From the NCBI RefSeq assembly GCF_002234675.1, contig NC_019862.2, positions 28,905,889 through 28,969,888 on the forward strand: a stretch of DNA of 64,000 nt. The letters run 5' to 3'. The notes under the pieces were generated by a model, which had not been told where the DNA came from, did not search any database, and saw only the letters and a list, made by a program, of their open reading frames with translations. Of the stretch, positions 46,401 to 53,239 are shown one piece after another. The number at the start of each line of letters is the position of its first letter. Position 1 is the first letter of the stretch. A program made the position numbers and the translations under genes. This stretch comes from Oryzias latipes. Its lineage: Eukaryota > Chordata > Actinopteri > Beloniformes > Adrianichthyidae.

Positions 46401-47545
46401 GGCCCGGGACATCATGGGGAAGGACAAATCCCTTGCTGAAATTCTGGATCAGAGCAAGATGAGGACTACCATGGACCTGATGGAGGGGCTCTTTCCCGAA
46501 GGCGAGCAGCTGGTGGAAGAAGCTCACATGCGCAGGAAGGTGCACAGCAAGCAGACAAACCCTCGACCCGCCGAGGAGAGGTAAGGTTTCCCCTCGAGGT
46601 CTGACGTGCGTCTACGCATACTTTCAGCTGAAGGACGCGCTCCAACTCTCATTTCAGGGAGAAGAAGGACGACGTGGCGGCAGCCGTCACCATGGTGACC
46701 AGCTCCACCTATTACAGCACATCTGCTCCCAAAGCCGAGCTCCTTATTAAGATGAAGGACATGCAGCAGCACGAGGAAGAGGAGGACTCCGAGGACGAGC
46801 TGGACATCGATTTAGCCAACAAGAAGGCACTGAAAACTTCTATCTTCCTCCTGCATCTCCAACAGACTGTTTTTTTGCCGCTTTCCTTTAACGGTTTTCC
46901 TGTTTGTCGCGCAGCAAGAGCTCATTGACAGCCTAAGCAAGAAGCTGCAGGTGCTGCGAGAAGCCAGGGAGAGCCTTCAGGAGGACATCCTGGACAACAA
47001 CGCCCTGGGAGAGGAGGTGGAGGTCAGAGTCCAGCAGGTCTGCAAGCCCAACGAGCTGGACAAATTCCGGATGTTTGTCGGAGACTTGGACAAGGTGGTG
47101 AGCCTGCTGCTGTCACTGTCTGGGCGCCTAGCCAGAGTGGAAAACGCCCTCAACAGCCTGGAAGAGGACGCCACTGCGGAGGAGAGGGTGAGTGAGGAGC
47201 TCTCAGAACGCCCACAAATAACCTCCCTCGGGGGGGGTTCCTGTCAAACTGACGTTCTCCTCCTTCCCCCAGCGTACACTGATAGAGAAAAGGAAGCTGT
47301 TGATCCGGCAGCACGAGGATGCAAAGGAGCTGAAGGAGAACCTGGACCGCAGAGAGCGTGTGGTTTATGAGATCCTGGCGAATTACCTCGAGGACGACGG
47401 CCTCATGGACTATGAGCACTTTGTGAAGATGAAGTCCGCCCTGATCATCGAGCAGCGCAAACTGGAGGACAAGATCAAACTGGGGGAGGAGCAGCTGAAG
47501 TGCCTGATTGACAGCCTTCCCATCGAGCAGAGGCTGGCTTTGTGA
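18934..47545 (+). CDS. shroom2: Shroom2, cytoskeletal regulator (whole gene, ten coding exons)
   Basis: Joining 18934-19140, 28256-28404, 37551-37673, 37866-40173, 40512-40597, 44949-45521, 45966-46580, 46658-46826, 46915-47187 and 47273-47545 gives 1,591 codons and a stop, with phases agreeing at every junction. Vertebrate Shroom2 is about 1,600 residues. The order is PDZ (about residues 38-120), a Ser/Pro-rich region with a seven-proline run (316-322), the ASD1 actin-binding region (about 640-930, with [20 protein letters not shown] and KRFTAEKKV), and ASD2 (about 1,290-1,585) with a long coiled-coil tail. In this family ASD2 recruits Rho kinase and activates myosin II at apical junctions; Shroom2 also affects endothelial contractility and pigment granule placement. 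The [17 protein letters not shown] and SFAAAK segments, the RIGGRKRF motif and the C-terminal [16 protein letters not shown] identify Shroom2 rather than Shroom1, 3 or 4. I cannot tell shroom2a from shroom2b. The gene appears intact. Confidence 0.93.
19141..22730. other. shroom2 intron 2, left part
   Basis: Intronic DNA. A poly-C run lies at 22,182-22,200 and CAG-rich patches at 22,357-22,412. No coding exon fits the phase-0 junction between exons 2 and 3, and none is required by the Shroom2 protein. Confidence 0.6.
22731..23345 (+). repeat. Dispersed repeat family B copy 1
   Basis: It begins TTAAAGTCCCGCTTCGATCA. It shares in order CTTCCCAGTGGTCTTT, TAGCCAAAATCAAA, CTAGGACATAGTTTCTGCAG and GCATCAGAATGGAG, then a TTTAAAAACACC-type end, with the copies at 50,455-51,240 (same strand) and 55,040-55,490 (opposite strand). 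No protein is encoded. The superfamily is unknown; the ends are not clearly inverted. Confidence 0.65.
23346..24220. other. Intronic DNA, nothing recognised
   Basis: AT-rich part of shroom2 intron 2 without definable elements. Confidence 0.5.
24222..24800 (+). repeat. Dispersed repeat family A copy
   Basis: It starts CCGTGTTCACACTGGACACG and contains TTTACTAGCTCATGTCCACC, then CACCCACAGTTGG. It ends ATTGCAAACGGCGGTGAACG. The terminal TTCACAC and GTGAACG are inverted. It shares its body with the 12.8 and 30.3 kb copies. An L2-like fragment abuts it directly on the right. Confidence 0.6.
24800..25010. repeat. L2-like/tRNA-like dispersed repeat fragment
   Basis: It carries GATGCTGGAGCCTATCCC, ACCCACACATGCACAGGG and AGTGCTAACCACTACACCAC, the same landmark series as at 60,662-60,972. 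Confidence 0.5.
25011..25650. other. Intronic DNA, nothing recognised
   Basis: Part of shroom2 intron 2. Short A and C homopolymer runs lie near 25,362-25,375 and 25,507-25,521. Confidence 0.5.
25652..25936. repeat. GC-rich 21-bp minisatellite
   Basis: Tandem units of CTGCACGGGCGACCTGCACGC, mixed with a shorter 12-base version (CTGCACGGGCGA), make about 14 units within shroom2 intron 2. Because 21 is divisible by three, all six frames stay open and give long Cys/Arg/Gly-rich translations on both strands. These are not genes. Confidence 0.93.
25937..26735. other. Intronic DNA, nothing recognised
   Basis: Ordinary intronic sequence between a minisatellite and hAT-like fragments. Confidence 0.5.
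26740..27210. repeat. hAT-like miniature element relic with an internal triplication
   Basis: The left part has CAGTGTTGCGATGACAATAT and the right part has ATATCGCAATAAAGATAAAT, then TTTGCGATTTATTATGCAGG. The TTGCGAT/ATCGCAA motifs are inverted and typical of hAT-derived miniature elements. A 30-bp tandem triplication (26,951-27,040) lies inside. The ends are not exact. Confidence 0.45.
26951..27040. repeat. Three tandem 30-bp units with inverted CCAAT boxes
   Basis: The unit TCCATCCGATTGGTCAACAT plus CATGAAGAGC occurs three times, with GATTGG at spacing 30. The last copy diverges after GGTCAA. Confidence 0.85.
27211..28255. other. Intronic DNA, nothing recognised
   Basis: End of shroom2 intron 2. 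The polypyrimidine tract and TTGCAG acceptor of exon 3 lie at its right end. Confidence 0.6.
28256..28404 (+). CDS. shroom2: shroom2 exon 3: second half of PDZ
   Basis: The acceptor is CTCTTGCAG|GTG and the donor is AGAAG|GTACGC. It encodes [20 protein letters not shown], then [20 protein letters not shown] and HKTLTLVVR. The GDELVNIN strand, the [13 protein letters not shown] helix and the last strand complete the PDZ fold. It ends in phase 2 (AG, completed by G of exon 4 to give Arg). Upstream frames that run into it are intronic. Confidence 0.93.
28405..30315. other. shroom2 intron 3, left part
   Basis: Mostly AT-rich intron with a poly-C run at 30,219-30,232. Long frames overlapping exon 3 on the minus strand (28,064-28,887) have no recognisable content. 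Confidence 0.5.
30318..30840 (+). repeat. Dispersed repeat family A copy
   Basis: It has GATGTTCACACTGGACGAGC, TTTACTAGTTCACGTCCGCC, then CACCTACAGTTGG, and ends near TTTTCATTGGAAGTAGTCG and GGCGAGGGTTAATGC. It has the same motif order as the 12.8 and 24.2 kb copies. Confidence 0.6.
30841..33395. other. Intronic DNA, nothing recognised
   Basis: Part of shroom2 intron 3. It is somewhat GC-richer at 31,250-31,600 but has no exon that would preserve the phase-2 junction. T-rich runs lie near 32,770 and 32,807. Confidence 0.5.
33400..33475. repeat. Short fish dispersed repeat fragment
   Basis: CCTCTTGACACCAACTGATG and CAAATATGCATCAAACC resemble a widely dispersed fish repeat that begins near a TTGACACC motif. 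No ends are defined. Confidence 0.3.
33517..34151. mobile_element. Inverted-repeat element of the GCGACTTATA family
   Basis: The left end has CCCGTATTTTCCGGACTATA then AGTCGC. The right end is GCGACTTATACTCCGCAGTC then CGGAAAATACGG. These are terminal inverted repeats, with GCGACTTATA motifs repeated internally near both ends. It is non-coding. An insert-like AT-rich core (about 33,630-34,010) begins with AACCCTCCTGTTATGTTC, itself the start of another common fish miniature repeat. A related right end alone occurs at 1,685-1,787. Confidence 0.7.
33970..34041. repeat. Cluster of overlapping perfect inverted repeats
   Basis: GGTTGTGGAAC (33,970-33,980) pairs with GTTCCACAACC (33,987-33,997). 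GGAACTTATTA (33,976-33,986) pairs with TAATAAGTTCC (33,998-34,008). AATTTATTTGACA then pairs with TGTCAAATAAATT just downstream. Two alternative hairpins share the same bases, and a third follows. Confidence 0.85.
34346..34603 (+). mobile_element. tRNA-derived SINE with 20-bp target duplication, copy 1
   Basis: The body (34,366-34,583) has a box A-like TAGCTCATGCTGG and a perfect box B, GGTTCGACTCC (34,414-34,424), then a non-tRNA tail ending GGGAGAAGCCGAAAGAGGAA. It is bracketed by the identical 20-base target duplication ATTAACAACATGGATAAAGG (34,346-34,365 and 34,584-34,603). This shows insertion by target-primed reverse transcription. It is inserted in shroom2 intron 3, in the sense orientation. 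Confidence 0.88.
34604..37430. other. shroom2 intron 3, right part
   Basis: No exon is required here. The stretches at 34,870-35,120 and 35,640-35,870 are GC-richer. The second contains a consensus POU octamer, ATTTGCAT (35,755-35,762), next to CCCAATAG. A 212-codon frame at 36,675-37,313 shows no domain and is not joined by phase to the gene. Confidence 0.5.
37432..37490. repeat. (CA)n microsatellite
   Basis: About 29 CA units with one CC interruption, 60 bases upstream of the shroom2 exon 4 acceptor. Confidence 0.95.
37551..37673 (+). CDS. shroom2: shroom2 exon 4
   Basis: The acceptor is GTCTCTGCAG and the donor is GCAAG|GTAATT. With the carried bases from exon 3 it encodes [20 protein letters not shown] and then [20 protein letters not shown] plus A. 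The RPHSWH-TKF segment directly after the PDZ is a Shroom2 hallmark. It is absent from single-frame listings because it is short and spliced. Confidence 0.9.
37866..40173 (+). CDS. shroom2: shroom2 exon 5: large central exon with ASD1
   Basis: The acceptor is CGTCCCGCAG|C, and the donor is GGTCAG|GTGAGG in phase 0. The exon encodes residues 160-929. Landmarks in order: [60 protein letters not shown], a seven-proline run, [83 protein letters not shown] and [10 protein letters not shown]. The middle (about residues 340-600) is Ser/Pro/His-rich, probably disordered, and poorly conserved. The ASD1 part binds F-actin in this family. The open frame continues past the donor to 40,278, but that extension is intronic. 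Confidence 0.93.
40512..40597 (+). CDS. shroom2: shroom2 exon 6
   Basis: The acceptor is GTTTTGCAG and the donor is TCGGG|GTGAGT. It encodes [20 protein letters not shown] then AEALPAES in phase with both neighbours. It is a short linker exon with weak family conservation. The call rests on splice sites and frame continuity. Confidence 0.75.
40598..42790. other. shroom2 intron 6, left part
   Basis: Intronic DNA. GAATCAGAATCAGAAGC at 41,577 and the following stretch to about 41,700 resemble a dispersed fish repeat. A poly-G run lies at 41,764-41,775. Confidence 0.5.
42480..42605 (+). repeat. Possible tRNA-like or SINE relic
   Basis: It carries a perfect box B-like string, GGGTTCGAATCCCGG (near 42,570), but no convincing box A or acceptor stem. 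It may be a decayed SINE head within shroom2 intron 6. Confidence 0.3.
42775..44480. repeat. GT-rich minisatellite with higher-order structure
   Basis: Tandem units of about 66-75 bases are built from GTGTGTATGTTTGTGTTTAG, GTGTGTGCTTGTGTTTGGGT and GTGTATGTTGGTGAGTGAG blocks. A larger block of about 362 bases repeats (43,634 onward and 43,996 onward, with a partial earlier copy). It lies in shroom2 intron 6. Long Cys/Val-rich frames here are repeat artefacts. Confidence 0.93.
44481..44948. other. End of shroom2 intron 6
   Basis: GC-rich intronic DNA leading to the CTTCCTCAG acceptor. The open frame here joins exon 7 only because no stop intervenes. Confidence 0.55.
44949..45521 (+). CDS. shroom2: shroom2 exon 7
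   Basis: The acceptor is GTCTTCCTCAG|G and the donor is GACAG|GTAAAG. It encodes about 191 residues (958-1,148). The sequence is Ser/Pro-rich, probably disordered, and ends with [20 protein letters not shown] then PFPQEDSDR. The SPQF-PQ-L-DKPP motif is shared by Shroom2 proteins. An alternative acceptor eight bases downstream (TTTTCAG) would shift the frame. Confidence 0.87.
45966..46580 (+). CDS. shroom2: shroom2 exon 8: start of ASD2
   Basis: The acceptor is TGCCGTTTCAG|G and the donor is GAGAG|GTAAGG. It covers residues 1,149-1,353. [10 protein letters not shown] is a conserved Shroom2 motif. A 19-residue in-frame tandem duplication with poly-proline ends follows (46,231-46,344). ASD2 begins with [20 protein letters not shown] and [20 protein letters not shown], the conserved N-terminal helices of the Rho-kinase-binding domain. 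Confidence 0.92.
46231..46344 (+). repeat. 57-bp in-frame tandem duplication in shroom2 exon 8
   Basis: [19 protein letters not shown] is followed by [20 protein letters not shown]. The two 57-base units (46,231-46,287 and 46,288-46,344) differ by a few bases and a CCG-run difference. It adds a second poly-proline stretch just before ASD2. Confidence 0.85.
46658..46826 (+). CDS. shroom2: shroom2 exon 9
   Basis: The acceptor is CTCATTTCAG|G. It encodes [20 protein letters not shown], then [20 protein letters not shown] and [16 protein letters not shown]. Family alignment and phase require the exon to end after the second AAG at 46,826. The next bases are GCACTG, so the donor is GC rather than GT. 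No usable GT donor lies nearby. Reading on leads to a stop at 46,926. Confidence 0.88.
46915..47187 (+). CDS. shroom2: shroom2 exon 10: ASD2 coiled coil
   Basis: The acceptor is TGTCGCGCAG and the donor is GAGAGG|GTGAGT, phase 0 on both sides. It encodes 91 residues starting [20 protein letters not shown], with [20 protein letters not shown] and [20 protein letters not shown]. These are the most conserved ASD2 helices. Confidence 0.95.
47273..47545 (+). CDS. shroom2: shroom2 exon 11: C-terminal end of ASD2 and stop
   Basis: The acceptor is CTTCCCCCAG. It encodes 90 residues, [37 protein letters not shown] and [20 protein letters not shown], ending [10 protein letters not shown] and TGA. These are coiled-coil helices at the Rho-kinase interface. 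Confidence 0.95.
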   Translation, partial: RTLIEKRKLLIRQHEDAKELKENLDRRERVVYEILANYLEDDGLMDYEHFVKMKSALIIEQRKLEDKIKLGEEQLKCLIDSLPIEQRLAL

Positions 47546-48345
47546 AGACGCACCTGAGCTCTGTGACCAGCAGGGGGAGGCAGAGGGCCAGTGGAGGCGT
47601 TTTGTTTACTTGAACTGCCATCAAACACACTTTTCTAAACAGCATTTTTGAAGAAAAAAAACTCCCTTTTTCGTAAAAGAAAAAAGCAACCACTTTTTAT
47701 TTTGTTCCACGTTTGTTTTCTAGTAATTTATTTTAGCCTTCTGAGTCCACTCAGAGGTGGACGGCGTGCGGACATGCGGCCTGACGTGCATCACGTGCCA
47801 ACAGGCACAGCTATTTATCACTATTTTGCTTAATGATATCAACATTTATCATGTGGTCTGTAAAAATATTTCTTTGAGGAACGTAGAACCCGGTGGCCTT
47901 TTTCTGAGCGCGCTCTTGTCCTCGCCTCCTCACTGAAGAAACATTTTCTCTGCACTGAGGACTTAAAGGAGGCGTGCGGCCGCTCCAGCTGGGTGAGCAT
48001 TTCTGTGGGCAGAGGAGGTGCAGGCTCCTTTTAAGAGCCCTTGATCAGCTTGACCGAACAGGAGGAGCTCTCCTCGTTCAGACCTGGAGGTCCAGGGGGA
48101 TCTGAGGAGCTTCAGGAACCGCCCACACGACCAGCCTCGGCTCTCGCCCGTGTAGTTTCTCTTCAACGTCTTTGCTCGACTTTGCTCTCGTCATGTTTGA
48201 CACAAAAACATTTCTGTACTTCAACTTGGGATCATTTCAACATTTTTGTTAGAAAGGCTGCAACTTTTATTTTCATTTTAAGCCCAAAAACGGTTTATTT
48301 TTGCTGCCAAATGTGATAATAAAACAAACAAATTGGATGAAATGG
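47546..48345 (+). other. shroom2 3' untranslated region
   Basis: About 780 bases follow the stop. ATTTATTTTAG and other AU-rich bits near 47,725 and 47,815 could affect message stability. A poly-A signal closes it. Confidence 0.6.
48318..48323 (+). terminator. Poly-A signal for shroom2
   Basis: Canonical AATAAA within GTGATAATAAAACAAAC, the first well-placed signal downstream of the stop codon. Confidence 0.6.
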
Positions 48346-49100
48346 TGGCGTTCAGTTGGACTTCTTCCACTCCTCCTTCCCTTCCTGTTTACCACTCGAA
48401 TGCAGTAAAGTTTGAAGGACTTTTCCTCGGGTTTGATCATTAACCCCGCCACACCCCCGATAACACAGCAGGTATGGACACCAGAAGAGGCAGGTACAGG
48501 TACAGGTGAGTTATGAAGAAAAGTCCACTGCTGCGCAAACATGCGTGAAGGAGCCGCTACTTTCTGAGGGAATCTGTGAATTCTACAAGTATTAAGGTCA
48601 GTCAAGCCTTTTAGTTATTCATTCAATTTTTCACACACGAAAAGATGGAAAAAAATAATCAGTTTAGAAGTGATTTGTAGGAAGTTCCTGCTTGAAATGA
48701 AAATGTATTTCCTGAAAAAAGCTTCCAACATTTAAACAAGAGCTCAACAGGAGTCCAGGTCCTGTTTCATGAAAGCAGATGAATCCATTTCATATTGTAC
48801 TTTAAAAATCACATAAATAACATTTTGGGAAGATTTGTCAAACCTGATTTGTTGATAATATGCAGATCTAGATTTATATCAGATGATGAAAGCATTAGTT
48901 ATACTTGAGAATGCGACATAATCACAGGACAGGAAGGATGATGACTCCTTCAGCCGTTGTGTTGTTGTTTCTGTACTCTAAAAGGAGATGATCTGTTGTA
49001 CACTGAGGTCCAGCTTTGTACAAATCCCACTGTGATAAAAGAAAAAACCTGGTTCTCAAATATGTGTATTTATGTCAGAACAGCATGAAAAAATACCTCA
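48346..49100. other. Intergenic DNA, nothing recognised
   Basis: Between the shroom2 poly-A signal and the MITE upstream of the claudin-34-like gene. No feature is seen. Confidence 0.5.
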
Positions 49101-49102
49101 GT

Positions 49103-49311
49103 TAACCCTTGTGCTATCCTATGGGGTAGAGATGACCATTCACGAGTTCTCCCTACCATGACAAAGGTGGATAAAGGTGGAAAGATTTCATGTAATCCAT
49201 GGACACCAGTGAAGATCACAAATCATTGAAGAAAAAAGGTTCAGCTCACTGTCTAGTGGGTCTAGATGACCCAACTCCCAATGTTAAGTGCCTAGAATAG
49301 CACAAGGGTTA
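49103..49311 (+). mobile_element. 210-bp MITE, copy 3
   Basis: Ends are TAACCCTTGTGCTATCCTAT and CTAGAATAGCACAAGGGTTA, and the interior is as in the other copies. A short internal deletion lies near the left end. It lies less than 200 bases upstream of the claudin-34-like coding sequence. Confidence 0.8.
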
Positions 49312-49339
49312 TTAATGAATGTTCTGTTTGGAAGACAAA

Positions 49340-49410
49340 CGTTAAAGCATTATTTCAATTGTAAGGCACGGGGGTGGCAGCATCATGCTGTGGGGCTGCT
49401 TTGCGAGAAA
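49340..49410 (+). pseudogene. Tc1-like transposase fragment
   Basis: The frame from 49,367 reads HGGGSIMLWGCFA, a highly characteristic Tc1 transposase segment. The flanks are decayed. It is a small relic just upstream of the claudin-34-like gene. Confidence 0.7.
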
Positions 49411-49486
49411 CAACAATGTCGGTCTCTTTCCCGCTCCTGTGTCTCCTGCAGGGGGAGGGATGGCTCACTGCTGAGGGTTGACGGGA

Positions 49487-50236
49487 ATGTTTCACCTCAC
49501 ACACACGGCTCACTGGCAGTTTCTGGGCCTGCTCACCGGGGTGGTGGCATGGATCCTCACCATGGCAACAGCCGGCCTGAACGAGTGGCGGCTCTGGTAC
49601 GTGTCCGACACCTCCATCATCAACTCGGGTGTGGCCTGGGTGGGCATCTGGAGGGCGTGTTTCTACAGCCACGTCCTCTCCAGCACCGAGACCTGTCAGA
49701 GCATCCGCTTCTCCGACGGCTTCGTTCCCGCCGAGATCCCCGCGGCTCAGGTCCTCATGATCCTGGCTGCCATCTTCGGCCTGGCGGGGAACATAAGTGC
49801 TGCCGTGGCCATGAGGCGGGCCTACTTCTCTGTGGAGGAACCAGGCAACATCCGAGCCGTCTTTGTCCTAGCGGGGGCCTTGTATCTGCTCACAGCAACC
49901 ACGTCCATGGTGCCACTGATGTGGAACATGAGCTCCGTGCTCAGAAACGACACCATAGAGTTCCCCCCTGACTTCTACCTCCCCGCTGCTCCCGTCAAGC
50001 AGAGCGTGGGTGCAGCCATCGGCGTGGGCATCATCGGCTCCGTCATGATGCTTTTAAGCGGGGTGCTGTTCCTCTGCTACCGGTATGCGTGGCAGGCCCC
50101 TGAGAAAGCCACAGACCCCCTTCATGGACCCTGGACGATGACCACACTCTCCCAAAGTCCGGGGTCATCAAGGGCGGTCAGCGAGGGCACAGACAATCCT
50201 GCTTTCATCACCGAAGAGGCCGATGAAGCCCTGTGA
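49487..50236 (+). CDS. cldn34: Claudin-34-like tight-junction protein
   Basis: A single coding exon of 249 residues. Claudins are four-pass membrane proteins that set the barrier and ion selectivity of tight junctions. The claudin signature is present: W34, G53-I54-W55, C58 and C70 in the first extracellular loop. Four hydrophobic segments are at roughly residues 10-30, 85-108, 122-142 and 170-195. The start HTAHWQFLGLLTGVVAWILT and the NEWRLWYV segment resemble claudin-34 rather than classic claudins. The loop has a possible N-glycosylation site, NMS/NDT (about residues 150-157). The start ATG at 49,487 is in a GGGAATGT context. An acceptor-like CTCCTGCAG at 49,451 suggests an upstream non-coding exon. 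Its position next to shroom2 matches human CLDN34. The tail lacks the usual YV ending. Confidence 0.85.
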   Translation: MFHLTHTAHWQFLGLLTGVVAWILTMATAGLNEWRLWYVSDTSIINSGVAWVGIWRACFYSHVLSSTETCQSIRFSDGFVPAEIPAAQVLMILAAIFGLAGNISAAVAMRRAYFSVEEPGNIRAVFVLAGALYLLTATTSMVPLMWNMSSVLRNDTIEFPPDFYLPAAPVKQSVGAAIGVGIIGSVMMLLSGVLFLCYRYAWQAPEKATDPLHGPWTMTTLSQSPGSSRAVSEGTDNPAFITEEADEAL

Positions 50237-50361
50237 TGCCTCTCTGCAGAACTCTTCATGGACGCCCCAACAGAAACTGGAGTTAGGAGCAAATTTAGGA
50301 AATGTCCGTTCCCTAATCCAAACTGTCTCAACGTAAGCAGAATGATGCTCTCTATCTGAAA

Positions 50362-50367
50362 AATAAA
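50362..50367 (+). terminator. Poly-A signal for the claudin-34-like gene
   Basis: AATAAA within GAAAAATAAAAATG, 126 bases after the stop codon. The 3' untranslated region would be short. Confidence 0.6.
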
Positions 50368-50454
50368 AATGATTCAAACCAGGATTTAAAAAATTGATTT
50401 ATTTATTTTACGCTTTTAATTTTAAAAGCTTTTGTTCCTCAGGGCTAAAGACGA

Positions 50455-51240
50455 AAAAGTCCCACTCTGATCATCCCTTGATCTATTTTCAAAGCGTTCC
50501 CAGTGGTCTTTGAATGATGATTAACCCTTGAGCTATCTTAGATGACCCCACCTTTCCATTGACGTGTTATTCCTACCATGACAAAGGTGGATAAAGGTGG
50601 AAAGATTTCATGTAATCCATGGACACCAGTGAAGATCACAAATCATTGAAGAAAAAAGGTTCAGAGCACTGTCTAGTGGGTCTAGATGACCCAATTCCCA
50701 ACGTTAAAGTACCTAGGATAGCACAAGGGTTATACCAGTTTTAGCCAAATTTGGAAGAAAAATAAACTACTGTTTTCTAGGACATAGTTTCTGCAGAGCG
50801 ACAGTAAATCATGAGAAATCACCTCTGAGTTGTGGGCAGAACTATTGGTTCCCACCCTGTTGCTGAAAGCTCTCTGTTCACTTGCTCTCCTGCTAGCTTC
50901 CAGCCGCTCACACCACGCTAACGGTGGCGAGGAATGTCGGCGCCATCCAGCCGAACAGCTTAGATCCAGATTTCTGTTTGTCTGACAGTGGATGCATCAG
51001 AATGGAGCAGAGCAGGGAGCTTGTGGTCCACATGTTTTCTGCATCACAAATGTGTTTTTTTCTTGTTTTTTGTTTTTCAAACAGAATTTTTCGTCTGCTC
51101 CTGATTCACAATAATTTGAATAAAGAAATACTCAGAAATGCAATTTTAAGATTACTTTTCCTTATTTTCTCTATCATCAGAAAAACTTCACAAAAAGATG
51201 TTAAAAACACACAAAAAACTTTTTTTTTTAATCGGAGGGA
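50455..51240 (+). repeat. Dispersed repeat family B copy 2, split by a MITE
   Basis: It begins GTCCCACTCTGATCATCCC, then CGTTCCCAGTGGTCTTTG. It is interrupted at a TA by MITE copy 4 and continues with CCAGTTTTAGCCAAAT, CTAGGACATAGTTTCTGCAG, GATGCATCAGAATGGAGCAG and CTCCTGATTCACAATAATTT. It has the same order as at 22,731-23,345. Confidence 0.7.
50522..50732 (+). mobile_element. 210-bp MITE, copy 4 (nested)
   Basis: Ends are TAACCCTTGAGCTATCTTAG and CTAGGATAGCACAAGGGTTA. Removing it and one TA restores a continuous repeat B sequence, which supports a TA target duplication. Confidence 0.85.
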
Positions 51241-51436
51241 GTCTGTAAAGAAACCTGTTGCTCAAAATCCACACTTTTACCTGGTCCGACCTTTATTGCC
51301 ACGTGGGGGCGCCAGAAATACCCATGCGTGGAAAATGATGTTTGGCAGAAAAGGTCTAGTCTTACTAAAGTACGGTTGCCGAGAGGTGCAAGACACGCTT
51401 ACATTTAAGATACAGCAACAGCAAATCCCAGTACAA

Positions 51437-52880
51437 ATGAACAAATCACAAAACACAACAGCAAATCATGAAACACAACAGCAAATCACGAAACACAACT
51501 GCAAATCACGAAACACAACAGCAAATCATGAAACACAACAGCAAATCACGAAACACAACAGCAAATACTGAAACACAACAGCAAATACTGAAACACAACA
51601 GCAAATCATGAAACACAACAGCAAATACTGAAACACAACAGCAAATCATGAAACACAACAGCAAATACTGAAACACAACAGCAAATCATGAAACAGATCA
51701 ACAAATACGGAAACACAACTGCAAATCACGAAACACAACAGCAAATCATGAAACAGATCAACAAATATGGAAACACAACAGCAAATCACGAAACACAACA
51801 GCAAATCATGAAACAGATCAACAAATATGGAAACACAACAGCAAATCACGAAACACAACAGCAAATCATGAAACAGATCAACAAATACGGAAACACAACA
51901 GCAAATCACGAAATACAACAGCAAATACTGAAACACAACAGCAAATACTGAAACACAACAGCAAATCATGAAACACAACAGCAAATACTGAAACACAACA
52001 GCAAATACTGAAACACAACAGCAAATCATGAAACAGATCAACAAATACGGAAACACAACTGCAAATCACGAAACACAACAGCAAATACTGAAACACAACA
52101 GCAAATCATGAAACAGATCAATAAATACGGAAACACAACTGCAAATCACGAAACACAACAGCAAATACTGAAACACAACAGCATATCATGAAACACAACA
52201 GCAAATACTGAAACACAACTGCAAATCACGAAACACAACAGCAAATACTGAAACACAACAGCAAATCACGAAACACAACAGCAAATCAAGAAACACAATA
52301 GCAAATACTGAAACACAACTGCAAATCACGAAACACAACAGCAAATCATGAAACAGATCAACACATACAGAAACACAACAGCAAATCACGAAACACAACA
52401 GCAAATCACGAAACACAACAGCAAATCATGAAACAGATCAACACATACTGAAACACAACAGCAAATCACGAAACACAACAGCAAATCAAGAAACACAATA
52501 GCAAATACTGAAACACAACTGCAAATCACGAAACACAACAGCAAATCATGAAACAGATCAACACATACAGAAACACAACTGCAAATCACGAAACACAACA
52601 GCAAATCATGAAACAGATCAACACATACAGAAACACAACTGCAAATCACGAAACACAACAGCAAATCATGAAACAGATCAACAAATCATGAAACAAATCA
52701 ACAAATACGGAAACACAACAGCAAATCACGAAACACAACAGCAAATACTGAAACACAACAGCAAATCATGAAACACAACAGCAAATACTGAAACACAACA
52801 GCAAATCACGAAACACAACAGCAAATCAAGAAACACAATAGCAAATACTGAAACACAACAGCAAACCACGGAACAAATGA
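51437..52880 (+). repeat. 20-bp satellite array, left arm (about 71 units)
   Basis: The unit is AAACACAACAGCAAATCATG, with frequent variants ending CACG or ACTG and a recurrent AAACAGATCAACAAATACGG variant. Variant units recur in groups of three to six, so blocks of 60-120 bases were copied. Long frames on both strands are artefacts of the 60-base frame period. Confidence 0.95.
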
Positions 52881-53239
52881 CAGAGTCCTGAAACACAAAA
52901 GCAATTACGCGTGAAAACTAACAAATACTGAATTACAAAAACAATCTCGATACAAATGAACAAATCCAGAAACACAACAAGGAAAGCGGAGAAACGGCGT
53001 CTAACTGAAACGGAATGTCCTGAATCCCGGAAGTGACGTAATATAAAACTAATTGTGTATTATTTTTTACATTTACTTATTACTGTCTTTTTTATGTGGA
53101 CATTTTCAATAAATGAGACAGTCCAAAAGCATTTCTTCAATTGTATTACTACAATAGAAATTACAACAACGTTTATCAAGGTAAAGTTTTTGCTTTTCCG
53201 GTATTAAGGGTATTCCCTCTCCGTTAAGACCACTCTAGC

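Noticed and set aside
46827..46928. Read-through of exon 9 to a stop, giving a truncated Shroom2
   Set aside because: It would lose most of ASD2, although the downstream exons are intact and in phase. Splicing at a GC donor is the better explanation.
51646..52664. Minus-strand frames rich in Cys/Val/Leu that look like membrane proteins
   Set aside because: They are products of the 20-bp satellite read on the minus strand.
51437..52880. CRISPR-like regular repeats
   Set aside because: Units are contiguous 20-mers with no unique spacers, there are no cas genes, and the context is a vertebrate genome.
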